NCBI RefSeq assembly: GCF_002953735.1
Contig: NZ_CP025536.1
Location: 626,001 to 690,000, forward strand
From: Streptococcus pluranimalium
GTDB lineage: Bacteria; Bacillota; Bacilli; Lactobacillales; Streptococcaceae
Length of the DNA stretch: 64,000 nucleotides
Direction: 5' to 3'
Shown piece by piece: positions 19,160 to 27,431 of this stretch. Position 1 is the stretch's first letter. The number at the start of each line of letters is the position of its first letter. The position numbers and the translations under genes are program-made. The notes under the pieces are model-generated. The model did not search any database. It was not told where the DNA came from and worked only from the letters and a program-made list of their open reading frames with translations.

Positions 19160-19199
19160 ACACTCCTGTTTCTAGTTTACTAGAAACAGGAGTGTTTTG
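19160..19199 (+). terminator. Perfect 16-bp hairpin upstream of IS3 orfA; terminates the rgp operon
   Basis: ACACTCCTGTTTCTAG (19160-19175), tetraloop TTTA, CTAGAAACAGGAGTGT (19180-19195), then TTTTGTT. Such hairpins shield transposase genes from read-through transcription. Here it also acts as a ready terminator for the polysaccharide operon, where I see no other. Confidence 0.8.
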
Positions 19200-19201
19200 T
19201 T

Positions 19202-19483
19202 ATGGTTAAAAAAGCGTATTCGGTAGAAACTAAGTTAGTTTGTATCGAAATGAAAAAAGCTGGAAAGTCTAACGAAGTTATCAAAGAGACTTTGGGAATC
19301 AAAAATGATAGTCAAATCTACACTTGGATGACATGGTACAAGAAGGAAGAACTCCATCGTCTACACCAACCTGTAGGGAAGCAATACACCTATGGCAAAG
19401 GAATGTGGCAACTATCTGAAGTAGAACAGTTATTAGAGTTTAAATTTTGGGGTACTTTTTTGAAAATTATTATAAAACATTAA
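19202..19483 (+). pseudogene. Truncated IS3-family transposase OrfA
   Basis: 93 residues starting MVKKAYSVETKLVCIEMKKA with the helix-turn-helix KSNEVIKETLGIKNDSQIYTWM (written here by parts; about residues 22-43) and the family phrase QYTYGKG. Similarity to OrfA stops at about residue 78 (EVEQLLE) and the rest reads through unrelated AT-rich sequence. The leucine-zipper end of OrfA and all of OrfB are missing, so the copy is dead. Confidence 0.8.
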
Positions 19484-19550
19484 ATAAAAATGTCTTTTTT
19501 ATATTCCATGTGATAGAATGATATTATTGAAAAAGAGAGAAGTTTTAAAA

Positions 19551-22355
19551 TTGAATAAAAGATTTTACAAGTCAAAAAAACAATGGATTTTAGCTGGTAT
19601 AACATTCGCAGGTCTTGTTTTAACCCCTAATGTGCTAGCTGAAGACGCTAATACAACTGCTGTTTCAAGTAGTTGGGTAGATACAAAGAATAAACCTACC
19701 GTTTTATCTGACCTCGAGTCATTACAATCGGTTTCTTCAACAACAATTGGATCTTCAATAGAATCAAGTGAAATAATTCAGAGCGAATCTAATTTTTCTG
19801 AAGTATCTTCAACTGCAGTAATGAATAATGACAGTGATGGTCAAAGTGAATTAGCACCATCAAGTGAAGCATTTTCAAATAATGAGGTGGCTACTAAGAC
19901 TGAAAAAACAACAGTAGGAAACTCACTTTCTGCTTCTGTTGAAGCTGCTAGTCGGTTAACTAGTGCGAGGACTTTTTCAGCTCCAGTAACTTCTGAGAAT
20001 GTTAAGGCATCTCAGACAAATTCTACTGTTGCTGAAAATAAACTAGTCACCGCAACAGTATCAGATAAACAAATTTCTATCCAATATCATGCTGATAAAG
20101 CTGTTTATGATAAGGTACAATTCGCTGTATGGGGAGATGATAAAGGGCAGAATGATTTAGTTTGGTACACTGCTGATAACACTGGAGCAGCATTTGTTGA
20201 ATTAAGTAAGCATAAAGAATATGGTCAGTACCACATTCATACTTATGGAACTAAATCTGGTAAAATGGTTGGTTTAAATGTGATGAGCATAGAGGTACTT
20301 AAACCTCAAGTAAATGCTTCGGTTACAAAGCTTTCAAATGGTAATTATAATGTTGTTGTCACTAATGTTCCGAATGAAATAGTGAGTATAAAAGTTCCAG
20401 TTTGGTCAGAAAATAATGGCCAAGATGATATTATTTGGTACAATGCTACAAAGACAAATGATTCTACTTTTGTTACTGAAATTAATACAAGCAGACATAA
20501 GAATGATAGTAGCAATTATCAAGCTCACATATACGGAATTAGTAGTGTGACAGGTGGTTTAATAGGTTTGACAACAACTAGCTTTATAAACACTGTTACA
20601 AGTATTCAAAAGGCAAACGCTACTGTTTCAGTAACCAATTACTCTGAAACGAAGTCTGAATTTAATGTTAATGTCATAGGAAATTCTAATACGAAAACTA
20701 TAAAATCTGTTAGTATAGCAGCTTGGTCAGAAAAAAATGGTCAAGATGATTTGAAATGGTATAAGCCGACAGTTTCAAATAATAAGGCTACAGCAACAAT
20801 TAACATTAAAGATTTGTCAGACACAAATGATAATTATATTGTGCATGTTTATACGGATTATACTGATGGTTCTCGAGTGGGTACTAACTTAGGTACTTAC
20901 AGAATAACAAAACCACAAGATCCAGTTGCATCAACTTCTGTGACAGTTTCGCCAGTTGGACAAAATAAGTACAGTGTTACTATATCGAATGTTCCCAAGA
21001 ATGTTTCTGCAGTAACAGTACCTATTTGGTCAAGTGACAAAGGTCAAGACGATTTAAAATGGTATTCGGCAGTCAAGCAATCAAATGGTGATTATAAAGC
21101 TACTTTTGAACTTGTTAATCATTCCAATAACATTGGTACTTATTATCTCCATGTTTATGGGAAAACTACCGATGGTTTGAAAGGATTGTTAGCAACTACT
21201 TACCAAGTAAATGATTTAGAAATTACTAAGAAGGCTATATATCAAAAAGGTCAGTTGGTTGAAATTCAGTCTTTTGCAACTAATGATTCAACAGGGAAAA
21301 ATTTAGTTAATTACCAAGGAAAAATTGGTACAGTAACTAATATTTCTAAAAATACATTTAATAGTATTGGTGGTTGGGAATATTCTATTACGTATAGTGA
21401 TGGTAGTAGCAGTGATCATATTCTTGAACAAGACTTGAGATATGTTTATCAAGTTGCATTGAATACTAATAATACTTCATTAGAGAATAATCGTGCTTTG
21501 CAGCAAGCTTTTAATTTTGCTAAAACACACAAAGGTGCCACACTTTATCTGCCTAAAGGAAATTTTGTTGTTGGTAGCAATATTTCGGAAACTGATCTTG
21601 GAAATGTTAGTGAAGATAATTACATTATACTAAGCTCTGACACTAAACTGAGAGGTCATGATGAAGGGACAATACTTCAAGTTGATGGAACAATGTTATG
21701 GTTTGGTTTACCAACGGGAAAAAATCCTACTGATGGAGTAAGTAATTTAACGATTGACAATATCAATGTTATTGCAAAAGATTTGGTCAATGGAGATTAT
21801 TTCATGGTCCAAATGAATCATGGTAATAATATAGTTGTTAAAAATAGTAGTTTTACCATGGTTCAACGTGTTGATCGTCATATTTTTGATTTTGGAGGAG
21901 TACAAAATGCTACATTCACAAATAATAAATTTGTTGGGTATGCTCCTTCTTTAACTTCAGTTAAAAGTTATCCTAGTGGTGATTTACATAGTTTTTATGC
22001 AGAAGCCATTCAGTTAGACCGTTCAAACAATCAAGGTAGTTGGGATGCAAATATGATTAAGCGTCTAAGTCCTGTTGATTATATGAATTTCAATGCACAA
22101 GAAGCTTTTTCAAATAACATTGTAATTAGTAATAACCGTTTCTTACCATATTATTCAAACGGAAAGATTTTGGCATATGCCGCAACTATTGGTCAACATT
22201 CTTCACAGGTTGGGAATGTAGCGGTAACAAATAATTATTTTGAAAAGTTAATGACTAAACGATTTACTGGTTCTGAATCTTGGGTTATGGAAGCAGTCCA
22301 TATGCAACCAAAAAAAGGAAGTAAGCATATTATTTCTGGAAATGTAGTTGTTTAA
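19551..22355 (+). CDS. Secreted protein with four GBS-Bsp-like repeats and a C-terminal beta-helix domain
   Basis: Signal peptide (basic KRFYKSKK, hydrophobic core, cleavage near VLA-ED), then a Ser/Thr-rich stretch of about 140 residues. Four repeats of about 95 residues follow, each with the core VxxWxxxxGQxDxxWY and an HxY end (GBS_Bsp-like, PF08481). After a linker with an SH3-like look (YQKGQLVEIQSF) comes a 300-residue region that reads as a right-handed beta-helix of the pectate-lyase type (LYLPKGNFVVG, LRGHDEGTILQV, NNIVVKNSSF, SNNIVISNNRF). No LPXTG or membrane anchor. TTG 19551 is preferred because it gives a clean signal peptide; an upstream ATG at 19518 adds 11 residues. Substrate unknown; cell-wall or host polysaccharide is a guess. 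Confidence 0.75.
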   Translation: MNKRFYKSKKQWILAGITFAGLVLTPNVLAEDANTTAVSSSWVDTKNKPTVLSDLESLQSVSSTTIGSSIESSEIIQSESNFSEVSSTAVMNNDSDGQSELAPSSEAFSNNEVATKTEKTTVGNSLSASVEAASRLTSARTFSAPVTSENVKASQTNSTVAENKLVTATVSDKQISIQYHADKAVYDKVQFAVWGDDKGQNDLVWYTADNTGAAFVELSKHKEYGQYHIHTYGTKSGKMVGLNVMSIEVLKPQVNASVTKLSNGNYNVVVTNVPNEIVSIKVPVWSENNGQDDIIWYNATKTNDSTFVTEINTSRHKNDSSNYQAHIYGISSVTGGLIGLTTTSFINTVTSIQKANATVSVTNYSETKSEFNVNVIGNSNTKTIKSVSIAAWSEKNGQDDLKWYKPTVSNNKATATINIKDLSDTNDNYIVHVYTDYTDGSRVGTNLGTYRITKPQDPVASTSVTVSPVGQNKYSVTISNVPKNVSAVTVPIWSSDKGQDDLKWYSAVKQSNGDYKATFELVNHSNNIGTYYLHVYGKTTDGLKGLLATTYQVNDLEITKKAIYQKGQLVEIQSFATNDSTGKNLVNYQGKIGTVTNISKNTFNSIGGWEYSITYSDGSSSDHILEQDLRYVYQVALNTNNTSLENNRALQQAFNFAKTHKGATLYLPKGNFVVGSNISETDLGNVSEDNYIILSSDTKLRGHDEGTILQVDGTMLWFGLPTGKNPTDGVSNLTIDNINVIAKDLVNGDYFMVQMNHGNNIVVKNSSFTMVQRVDRHIFDFGGVQNATFTNNKFVGYAPSLTSVKSYPSGDLHSFYAEAIQLDRSNNQGSWDANMIKRLSPVDYMNFNAQEAFSNNIVISNNRFLPYYSNGKILAYAATIGQHSSQVGNVAVTNNYFEKLMTKRFTGSESWVMEAVHMQPKKGSKHIISGNVVV

Positions 22356-22407
22356 GGAGTGGTATATCTATTCACGAGTAACGCTTTTGCTACTACGGTA
22401 CTTTTTT

Positions 22408-22450
22408 GTCTCTTCGTCAACTGTAGTGGGTGACTTATAGCTAACATCTA
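22408..22450 (-). mobile_element. ISL3-type terminal inverted repeat (first copy)
   Basis: GTCAACTGTAGTGGGT at 22416-22431, followed by gACTTATAGcTAAcATCTA, is the outer end of a streptococcal ISL3-family element. The same sequence recurs in the same orientation at 28821-28865. Confidence 0.65.
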
Positions 22451-22599
22451 GAGAGTATCGTTCCGGTTCTTTCTTTTTGGATATTTAAAGCGATGAGTAT
22501 TTTCGTTTTAAAGTTCTTGAATGTCTTGAATCCAAAATCTTGTCGTTTGATATCCTTGATGAGTTTGTTGGTTGCTTCTAGCTTAGTATTAGAAATAGT
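22441..22599 (-). pseudogene. C-terminal fragment of an ISL3-family transposase
   Basis: On the minus strand 52 codons are open up to a TAG at 22443-22441. They read NTKLEATNKLIKDIKR, then FGFKTFKNFKTKILIALNI, the typical end of ISL3/IS1193-type transposases. The rest of the transposase is gone; upstream on this strand lies unrelated debris. Confidence 0.75.
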
Positions 22600-22611
22600 G
22601 GAAATGTTTTT

Positions 22612-22767
22612 CGTCCTAATATTGCTGATTTTGAAGTGGGGTTAAAGGCCGTTAATTTGATTAGAAATATATGTGCTCATGTTGGATGACTCTATAATAC
22701 CAATTTGAAAAATGTCAGAATGAGAACTATGGAAAAGTTTGATTTAATGGCTGTCTTTATGTTTTAA
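22612..22767 (+). pseudogene. Fragment of an Abi-like (Abi_2 family) gene
   Basis: Reading from 22612 gives IADFEVGLKAVNLIRNICAH, then VG, a TGA stop and LYNTNLKNVRMRT. The phrase LIRNICAHxGxLYN is the conserved core of Abi_2 proteins (phage abortive-infection relatives, PF07751). No start, no upstream part and a stop in the core mean a dead remnant. Confidence 0.55.
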
Positions 22768-22823
22768 AATCCATTCACCATCTTCTCATTACGGGGATCT
22801 ATTTCACATTAGACCTATAAACT

Positions 22824-22848
22824 AGAAGACCTCCGGGTCTTCTTTTTT
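22824..22848 (+). terminator. Rho-independent terminator
   Basis: AGAAGACC (22824-22831), loop TCCG, GGTCTTCT (22836-22843), then six T (to 22848). It lies between the debris and the efflux operon. Confidence 0.8.
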
Positions 22849-22897
22849 ATCCTATTAACATGATATTTTCCGAAAATACTCATATTCCAGTAATTAC

Positions 22898-22926
22898 TTG
22901 CATTGATTTTAAAGAAATTTTATAAT
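22898..22926 (+). promoter_or_regulatory. Promoter of the MacAB-like operon
   Basis: TTGCAT (22898-22903), 17 nt, TATAAT (22921-22926), 25 nt before the start codon of the adaptor gene. Confidence 0.8.
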
Positions 22927-22951
22927 AAGAAAAATTATCAAGGAGGCTATT

Positions 22952-24181
22952 ATGGCAAGGCGTTTTAAAAGTTTAACTTCAAGGAAAAAAGTTTTTTTAG
23001 GTATTGGGATATCCCTTTTTGTTATTGCTGGCTATGCTATTTTCCAGATGTCTCATTCTGAGAAAACTAAAACTACAGAGACGATTTATCAGCCTAGTAC
23101 GGTGACTAGTGGAAAGATTGCTTCTTCAACACTTTTATCTGGGACTGTTTCAGCATTATCTGAGCAGTATGTTTATTATGACAATTCAAAAGGTGGTTCG
23201 GCAAGAGTAACGGTTGAAGTAGGTCAGCAGATTGGCAAAGGTCAACAACTTGTTCAATATGACACAACCAATGCTCAAGCTGCTTATGATTCAGCTGTCC
23301 GCAATCTTAATAAGGTTGGCAGACAAATTACTCAATTGAAAACTTATGGTGTTCAAACAGAGGCACCTGCTGAAGCAACGACAGATGCAACAACGGAAGC
23401 TTCTGGAAATACCGCTAGCCAATCATCATCGACTTCCTCTTACGGTCAGACTTATAAACAACAGTTGCAAGATTTGAATGATTCTTATGCAGATGCTGAG
23501 GCAGAAGTGGCCAAAGCTCAAGAAGCTTTAAATCAAACTGTGGTGGTTAGTGATGTTGAAGGTACGGTAGTAGAGGTTAATCATTCTATTGATCCAGCCG
23601 CTAAAGAAAGTCAGAAATTGGTTCATGTAGCGACACAAGGACAATTACAAGTTAAGGGACATTTGACAGAGTATGACTTGGCTAATTTGAAAAAAAATGA
23701 TGAAGTTATTATCAAATCAAAAGTCTATCCTGATAAAAAATGGCAAGGTAAAATAACTAGTATTTCAGATTATCCAGAGCAGTCGACCTCTTCAACAGAA
23801 GGTTCTGGAAATGGTTCAAGTGGCTCTAAATATGAATATAAAGTTGATATCACAAGTGATTTAGCTGAGTTAAAACAAGGTTTCTCAGTTTCTGTGGAAG
23901 TCGTTAACAGCAAAGAATCCTTACTAGTCCCAACATCTGCGGTGTTTAGTTCTAAAGGTAAGGACTATGTCTGGCGATTTGATAAGCTATCGAAGAAAGT
24001 TTCTAAGCAGGAAGTAGGTCTTGGTAGGGCAGATGCGACTTCTCAAGAAATTTTAACTGGTCTAGCTAAAGAAGATCGTATCATTGCTAATCCGGATAAG
24101 TTGCTTAAGGACGGTCAAAAACTTAGTGATGAACAAGTTAAGTCAGAGGATACTCCAAAAACAAGCAATGAGGAGAAATAG
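22952..24181 (+). CDS. MacA-like membrane-fusion protein of an ABC efflux system
   Basis: Adaptor of a three-gene exporter (YknXYZ / pneumococcal Spr0693-0695 type). One N-terminal membrane anchor (about residues 13-30), a lipoyl/barrel-sandwich half near GGSARVTVEVGQQIGKGQ, a short helical hairpin with an Ala/Thr/Ser-rich tip, the second lipoyl half (VSDVEGTVVEVNHS, about 195-208), then beta-barrel and membrane-proximal domains. 409 residues. ATG follows AAGGAGG. Two nt from the ATPase gene, so one operon. In pneumococcus the homologous system protects against antimicrobial peptides; the substrate here is not known. Confidence 0.88.
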   Translation: MARRFKSLTSRKKVFLGIGISLFVIAGYAIFQMSHSEKTKTTETIYQPSTVTSGKIASSTLLSGTVSALSEQYVYYDNSKGGSARVTVEVGQQIGKGQQLVQYDTTNAQAAYDSAVRNLNKVGRQITQLKTYGVQTEAPAEATTDATTEASGNTASQSSSTSSYGQTYKQQLQDLNDSYADAEAEVAKAQEALNQTVVVSDVEGTVVEVNHSIDPAAKESQKLVHVATQGQLQVKGHLTEYDLANLKKNDEVIIKSKVYPDKKWQGKITSISDYPEQSTSSTEGSGNGSSGSKYEYKVDITSDLAELKQGFSVSVEVVNSKESLLVPTSAVFSSKGKDYVWRFDKLSKKVSKQEVGLGRADATSQEILTGLAKEDRIIANPDKLLKDGQKLSDEQVKSEDTPKTSNEEK

Positions 24182-24183
24182 TC

Positions 24184-24891
24184 ATGACTGATCAGAAAGC
24201 TTTAATGCAATTAAAAGGGATCACAAAGACTTATCGTAATGGTGATCAAGAGTTACAGGTGCTTAAAGGAATAGATTTGACAGTTTATGAGGGCGATTTT
24301 TTAGCTATTATGGGGCCATCCGGTTCTGGGAAATCAACCTTGATGAATATTATTGGACTTTTAGATAGACCTACTTCTGGAAATTATGAATTGGGTGGTC
24401 AGTCTGTCTCAGGCCTATCTAGCCAAGAGCTTGCAAGAGTGAGAAATCAAGAAATAGGGTTTGTTTTTCAACAGTTTTTCCTTCTTTCCAAAATGAATGC
24501 TCTGCAAAATGTTGAATTACCTTTGATTTATGGTGGTGTTGGCGTGACTCAACGAAAACAATTGGCTAAAGAATTTTTAGAAAAAGTCGAGTTGGGTGAA
24601 CGTAGCAAGCATTTGCCATCGGAGTTGTCAGGTGGTCAAAAGCAGAGGGTAGCCATCGCAAGGGCATTGGTTAATAATCCTTCGATTATTTTAGCTGATG
24701 AACCGACAGGGGCTCTGGATACTAAGACAGGAGACCAGATTATGGCGCTACTCAAATCTTTAAATGATGAAGGTAAGACTATTATCATGGTCACTCATGA
24801 ACCAGAAATTGCGGATTATGCAAAAAGAAAAATTGTAATCCGAGATGGTGAAATGACCCTTGATACAACTGAAAGTGTTCGAATAGATTAG
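24184..24891 (+). CDS. MacB-type ABC transporter ATPase
   Basis: 235-residue nucleotide-binding protein of the LolD/MacB/YknY class. Walker A GPSGSGKST (about residues 44-52), Q-loop FVFQQFFLL, signature LSGGQKQRVAIARAL (about 149-163), Walker B IILADEPTGALD (about 170-181) and switch His in VTHEPE. All catalytic residues are intact. Sits between the adaptor and the permease. Confidence 0.93.
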   Translation: MTDQKALMQLKGITKTYRNGDQELQVLKGIDLTVYEGDFLAIMGPSGSGKSTLMNIIGLLDRPTSGNYELGGQSVSGLSSQELARVRNQEIGFVFQQFFLLSKMNALQNVELPLIYGGVGVTQRKQLAKEFLEKVELGERSKHLPSELSGGQKQRVAIARALVNNPSIILADEPTGALDTKTGDQIMALLKSLNDEGKTIIMVTHEPEIADYAKRKIVIRDGEMTLDTTESVRID

Positions 24892-24900
24892 GAGGATGGC

Positions 24901-26124
24901 GTGGAAAATTGGAAATTTGCCTTTAGTTCAATACTAAGTCATAAAATGCGCTCCTTTTTGACAATGCTAGGGATTATCATCGGCGTAGCTGCAGTCGTTA
25001 TTATCATGGGACTGGGGAATGCTATGAAAAACAGTGTCTCAGATAGCTTTACTGGAGATCAAAAGCAAGTTCGCTTATTCTATCAGTCTAAAGATAAAGA
25101 TAAGAATCTTGAAAATGGTTTTAGCGACGATAAGTCTGCTGAAAAGCCTGTTAAGGTGGAATGGCTAGATCAAACAGTGGCGAGTATTCCTGGTATTAGT
25201 TCCTATTATGTTACCAATTCAGCCGCTGGTAAGATAGGTTACCGCAAAAAAGTGTTGGATAATGTGACTATTTCAGGAGTCAGTCAAGATTATTTTGCTG
25301 TCAAAGATTATGATATTGTTGCGGGGCGACAATTTCAAGATGAGGATTATCGGCAATTCTCTAGAATTGTAATGATTGATTCCACAATGTCGGATAAGTT
25401 ATTTGGTAAGAAAAATTATCAACAAGCTTTAAACAACATTTTAACGATTGGTGATAAAGATTACTTGATTACTGGAGTTTATAAAGCCGCTAAGGATACA
25501 ATGTTTCTATCTGCGGGTAATGGAACAGCTGTTATGACAAATACTCAGGTTGCCCAAGAATTTAAAAAACCGGAGGTTGAGGAAATTTTTATCCATGTCG
25601 ATGACGTCACGCAAAGTCAGATTCTGGGTAAAAAAGCTGGTAAAGTACTAACGAAGTTATCTCAGGTACAAAATGGGAAATATACAGTAGCTGATACGAG
25701 TGAGATTCTAGCAAATATTAATAAACAATTTGGTATTATGACGGCTGTTATTGGCTCTATCGCAGGTATTTCTCTTTTAGTTGGAGGTATTGGTGTGATG
25801 AACATCATGTTGGTGTCTGTTACGGAAAGAACAAGGGAAATCGGTCTTAGAAAGGCTCTTGGTGCTACACGTCGCAATATATTGACACAGTTTTTGATAG
25901 AAGCCGTATTTTTGACTATTTTGGGTGGTTTTTTGGGACTTTTCTTAGCGCTATTAGCAGTTGGAAGCTTGGGAGCAGCACTTAATTTGCCTGGAGCTAC
26001 GGTATCTTTAAATGTTGCCTTTGTTGCTATTGCTTTTTCAGCAGGTATAGGGATTATTTTTGGATTGCTTCCAGCCAATAAGGCGAGCCAATTAGATCCA
26101 ATTGAGGCTCTCCGGTATGAGTAA
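24901..26124 (+). CDS. MacB-type ABC transporter permease
   Basis: 407 residues, GTG start after AGGAGGA. One N-terminal transmembrane helix (about 20-40, MLGIIIGVAAVVIIMG), a large extracytoplasmic MacB_PCD domain (about 45-275), then three helices with the FtsX core motif ERTREIGLRKALGATRRNIL (about 308-327). Ends with the family signature ASQLDPIEALRYE. Such permeases act as mechanotransmitters with the adaptor rather than as channels. Its last codons overlap the next gene by 8 nt. Confidence 0.92.
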   Translation: MENWKFAFSSILSHKMRSFLTMLGIIIGVAAVVIIMGLGNAMKNSVSDSFTGDQKQVRLFYQSKDKDKNLENGFSDDKSAEKPVKVEWLDQTVASIPGISSYYVTNSAAGKIGYRKKVLDNVTISGVSQDYFAVKDYDIVAGRQFQDEDYRQFSRIVMIDSTMSDKLFGKKNYQQALNNILTIGDKDYLITGVYKAAKDTMFLSAGNGTAVMTNTQVAQEFKKPEVEEIFIHVDDVTQSQILGKKAGKVLTKLSQVQNGKYTVADTSEILANINKQFGIMTAVIGSIAGISLLVGGIGVMNIMLVSVTERTREIGLRKALGATRRNILTQFLIEAVFLTILGGFLGLFLALLAVGSLGAALNLPGATVSLNVAFVAIAFSAGIGIIFGLLPANKASQLDPIEALRYE

Positions 26125-26722
26125 ACCTTCCAAAACGATACGATACCTAATCAAAATATTATCGGCTATTATTTTTGTCTTATCTCTATTTTTTGTATAC
26201 TTTTTGGTAGTCAATTTAGATATTATTGAGAATCCTGATGCCTTGCAGAGGCTGATTAGCAAGGATTTAGTGGTAGGGGCAATTTTGTTTTTTGGCTTAC
26301 AAGTATTACAAGTCTTAATAGCGCCTATTCCAGGAGGCATTATTACAGTCGTAGGTATCTTAGCGTTTGGTCCGGTTTTAGGTTTTTTATTAGATTATCT
26401 GGGCATTCTTTTAGGTAGCTTATTGTTATTTCGCCTTGTGAGAACATACGGGCGTTCAGCTATTTACTTGATGATTTCCGAGGAAAAACTATCTGTCTAT
26501 GAAGATCGATTTTTTGGTAACTATTTTCATAAGTTAGTTTCTATAGTGATGCTTGCTCCAGTTGGACCAGCCGACATTACTGTGATGTTGGCAGGTTTGA
26601 GTAAGATAAGTGAGAAGAAGATGATGACCATCTTAGTCCTCTGTCGTCCTGTATCGATTATTTCATATAGTCTCTTTTGGATTTATGGAAGTTATTGGTT
26701 AGAGCGCTTTTTTAGTTTTTAA
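26117..26722 (+). CDS. TVP38/TMEM64 (DedA-like) membrane protein
   Basis: About 201 residues from the ATG in TATGAGTAA at 26117; an upstream in-frame TTG at 26102 has no ribosome binding site. Five or six hydrophobic segments with the SNARE-associated domain core: PGGIITVVGILAFGPVLGF, then GRSAIYL, and APVGPADITVMLAGL. Family members move or scramble lipids such as undecaprenyl phosphate or phospholipids. Translational coupling to the MacB-like permease hints that it serves the same envelope-stress response; this is inference. Confidence 0.8.
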   Translation: MSKPSKTIRYLIKILSAIIFVLSLFFVYFLVVNLDIIENPDALQRLISKDLVVGAILFFGLQVLQVLIAPIPGGIITVVGILAFGPVLGFLLDYLGILLGSLLLFRLVRTYGRSAIYLMISEEKLSVYEDRFFGNYFHKLVSIVMLAPVGPADITVMLAGLSKISEKKMMTILVLCRPVSIISYSLFWIYGSYWLERFFSF

Positions 26723-26758
26723 GTTTTTTAGATGAGTGTAAGGGGTTTCTTTTTTAGT

Positions 26759-26786
26759 TTGATATTTTTAGTCTTTCTGATAGAAT
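26759..26786 (+). promoter_or_regulatory. Promoter of the small acetyltransferase gene
   Basis: TTGATA (26759-26764), 16 nt, TAGAAT (26781-26786) with TGA directly before it (extended -10). Confidence 0.55.
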
Positions 26787-26826
26787 AATACTAAGTTTAA
26801 TAAATGTGAAGGAGTATTCAAATCAA

Positions 26827-27108
26827 ATGGTTACTATTTCATTTAAAGCAGATGAAAATCGTTCGATTGCCCTTGATGAAAACATAGAAATTGGTGAGTG
26901 TACCTATCAGGTATCTGATGGTATTTGGGTCATTAACCATACCTTTGTTGAGCCTGAGTATGGAGGGCAAGGTATTGCAAAACAACTTGTTGATAACATT
27001 ATTTGGCAGGCGCGTGAAGCAAATACCAAAGTATCAGCTACTTGTTCCTACGCTATCAATTTATTTAACAAGACAGACGATTATAATGATGTTCTTATCG
27101 ACGATTAA
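26827..27108 (+). CDS. Small GNAT-family N-acetyltransferase (YjdJ-like)
   Basis: 93 residues from the ATG at 26827. It holds only the core of a GNAT fold, including the acetyl-CoA loop VEPEYGGQGIAKQLVD (about residues 41-56), as in the short YjdJ/Gcn5-like proteins of Firmicutes. AAGGAG lies 12 nt upstream; GTG at 26806 would overlap that site. Substrate unknown. Single-gene transcript by its own promoter. Confidence 0.75.
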   Translation: MVTISFKADENRSIALDENIEIGECTYQVSDGIWVINHTFVEPEYGGQGIAKQLVDNIIWQAREANTKVSATCSYAINLFNKTDDYNDVLIDD

Positions 27109-27136
27109 GGTCAGTCATCATAGAAGTGCTTAAAAG

Positions 27137-27211
27137 AACCAATCCTCTTTCTCTACAAGATTCTGGTATTTTGCCGAATGCTTTGAGAAAGGGGGTTGGT
27201 TTTAGTTTTTC
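27137..27211 (+). terminator. Long imperfect hairpin after the acetyltransferase gene
   Basis: AACCAATCCTCTTTCTC (27137-27153) pairs over 17 positions, two of them G-U, with GAGAAAGGGGGTTGGTT (27185-27201). The 31-nt loop is CT- and A-rich, and TTTAGTTTTT follows. Probably a terminator, but the stem and loop are unusually large. Confidence 0.45.
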
Positions 27212-27296
27212 TTATGATGCTATATCATACAGAAGCGAGGTCTTATCTATACAGGTTTACCTTAATATTGGCAGCCTACTTTTGTAGAGGATTGTC

Positions 27297-27343
27297 TTTA
27301 CGAATAGTCAGGTTTTGAATTTACGAATAGTCAGGTTTTGAAT
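27297..27343 (+). repeat. 23-bp tandem duplication carrying TACGAATA twice
   Basis: The unit TTTACGAATAGTCAGG plus TTTTGAA occurs at 27297-27319 and again at 27320-27342 without change. Each unit contains TACGAATA (27299-27306 and 27322-27329), the exact octamer of the competence sigma factor SigX cin-box. No intact late competence gene lies downstream. Confidence 0.7.
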
Positions 27344-27393
27344 GCTCCTGTCTTATTGATATCATTTAAAGAGTTCTATTAGGGCTAGCTGTG

Positions 27394-27424
27394 ATAAAAA
27401 GCGCTTAATAGGCTTTTTATTTTC
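27394..27424 (+). terminator. Hairpin before the permease pseudogene
   Basis: ATAAAAAGC (27394-27402) pairs with GCTTTTTAT (27412-27420), loop of 9 nt, followed by TTTTC. Weak AT-rich terminator. Confidence 0.5.
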
Positions 27425-27431
27425 ATTTAAT

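Larger units (their letters stand above)
19123..19483 (+). mobile_element. Remnant of an IS3-family (IS150-group) insertion sequence
   Basis: Left-end-like sequence (TGCACTCATAAAATGAGACA, about 19123-19142), a 16-bp hairpin and a truncated orfA. No orfB and no right end are found before the next gene. The boundary on the left is approximate. Confidence 0.6.

Noticed and set aside
25662..26078. 138-codon open frame on the minus strand
   Set aside because: Antisense to the MacB-type permease; basic low-complexity product typical of the mirror image of a membrane protein.
27297..27343. CRISPR or phage attachment site
   Set aside because: Only two adjacent identical 23-nt units, no spacers, no integrase nearby.
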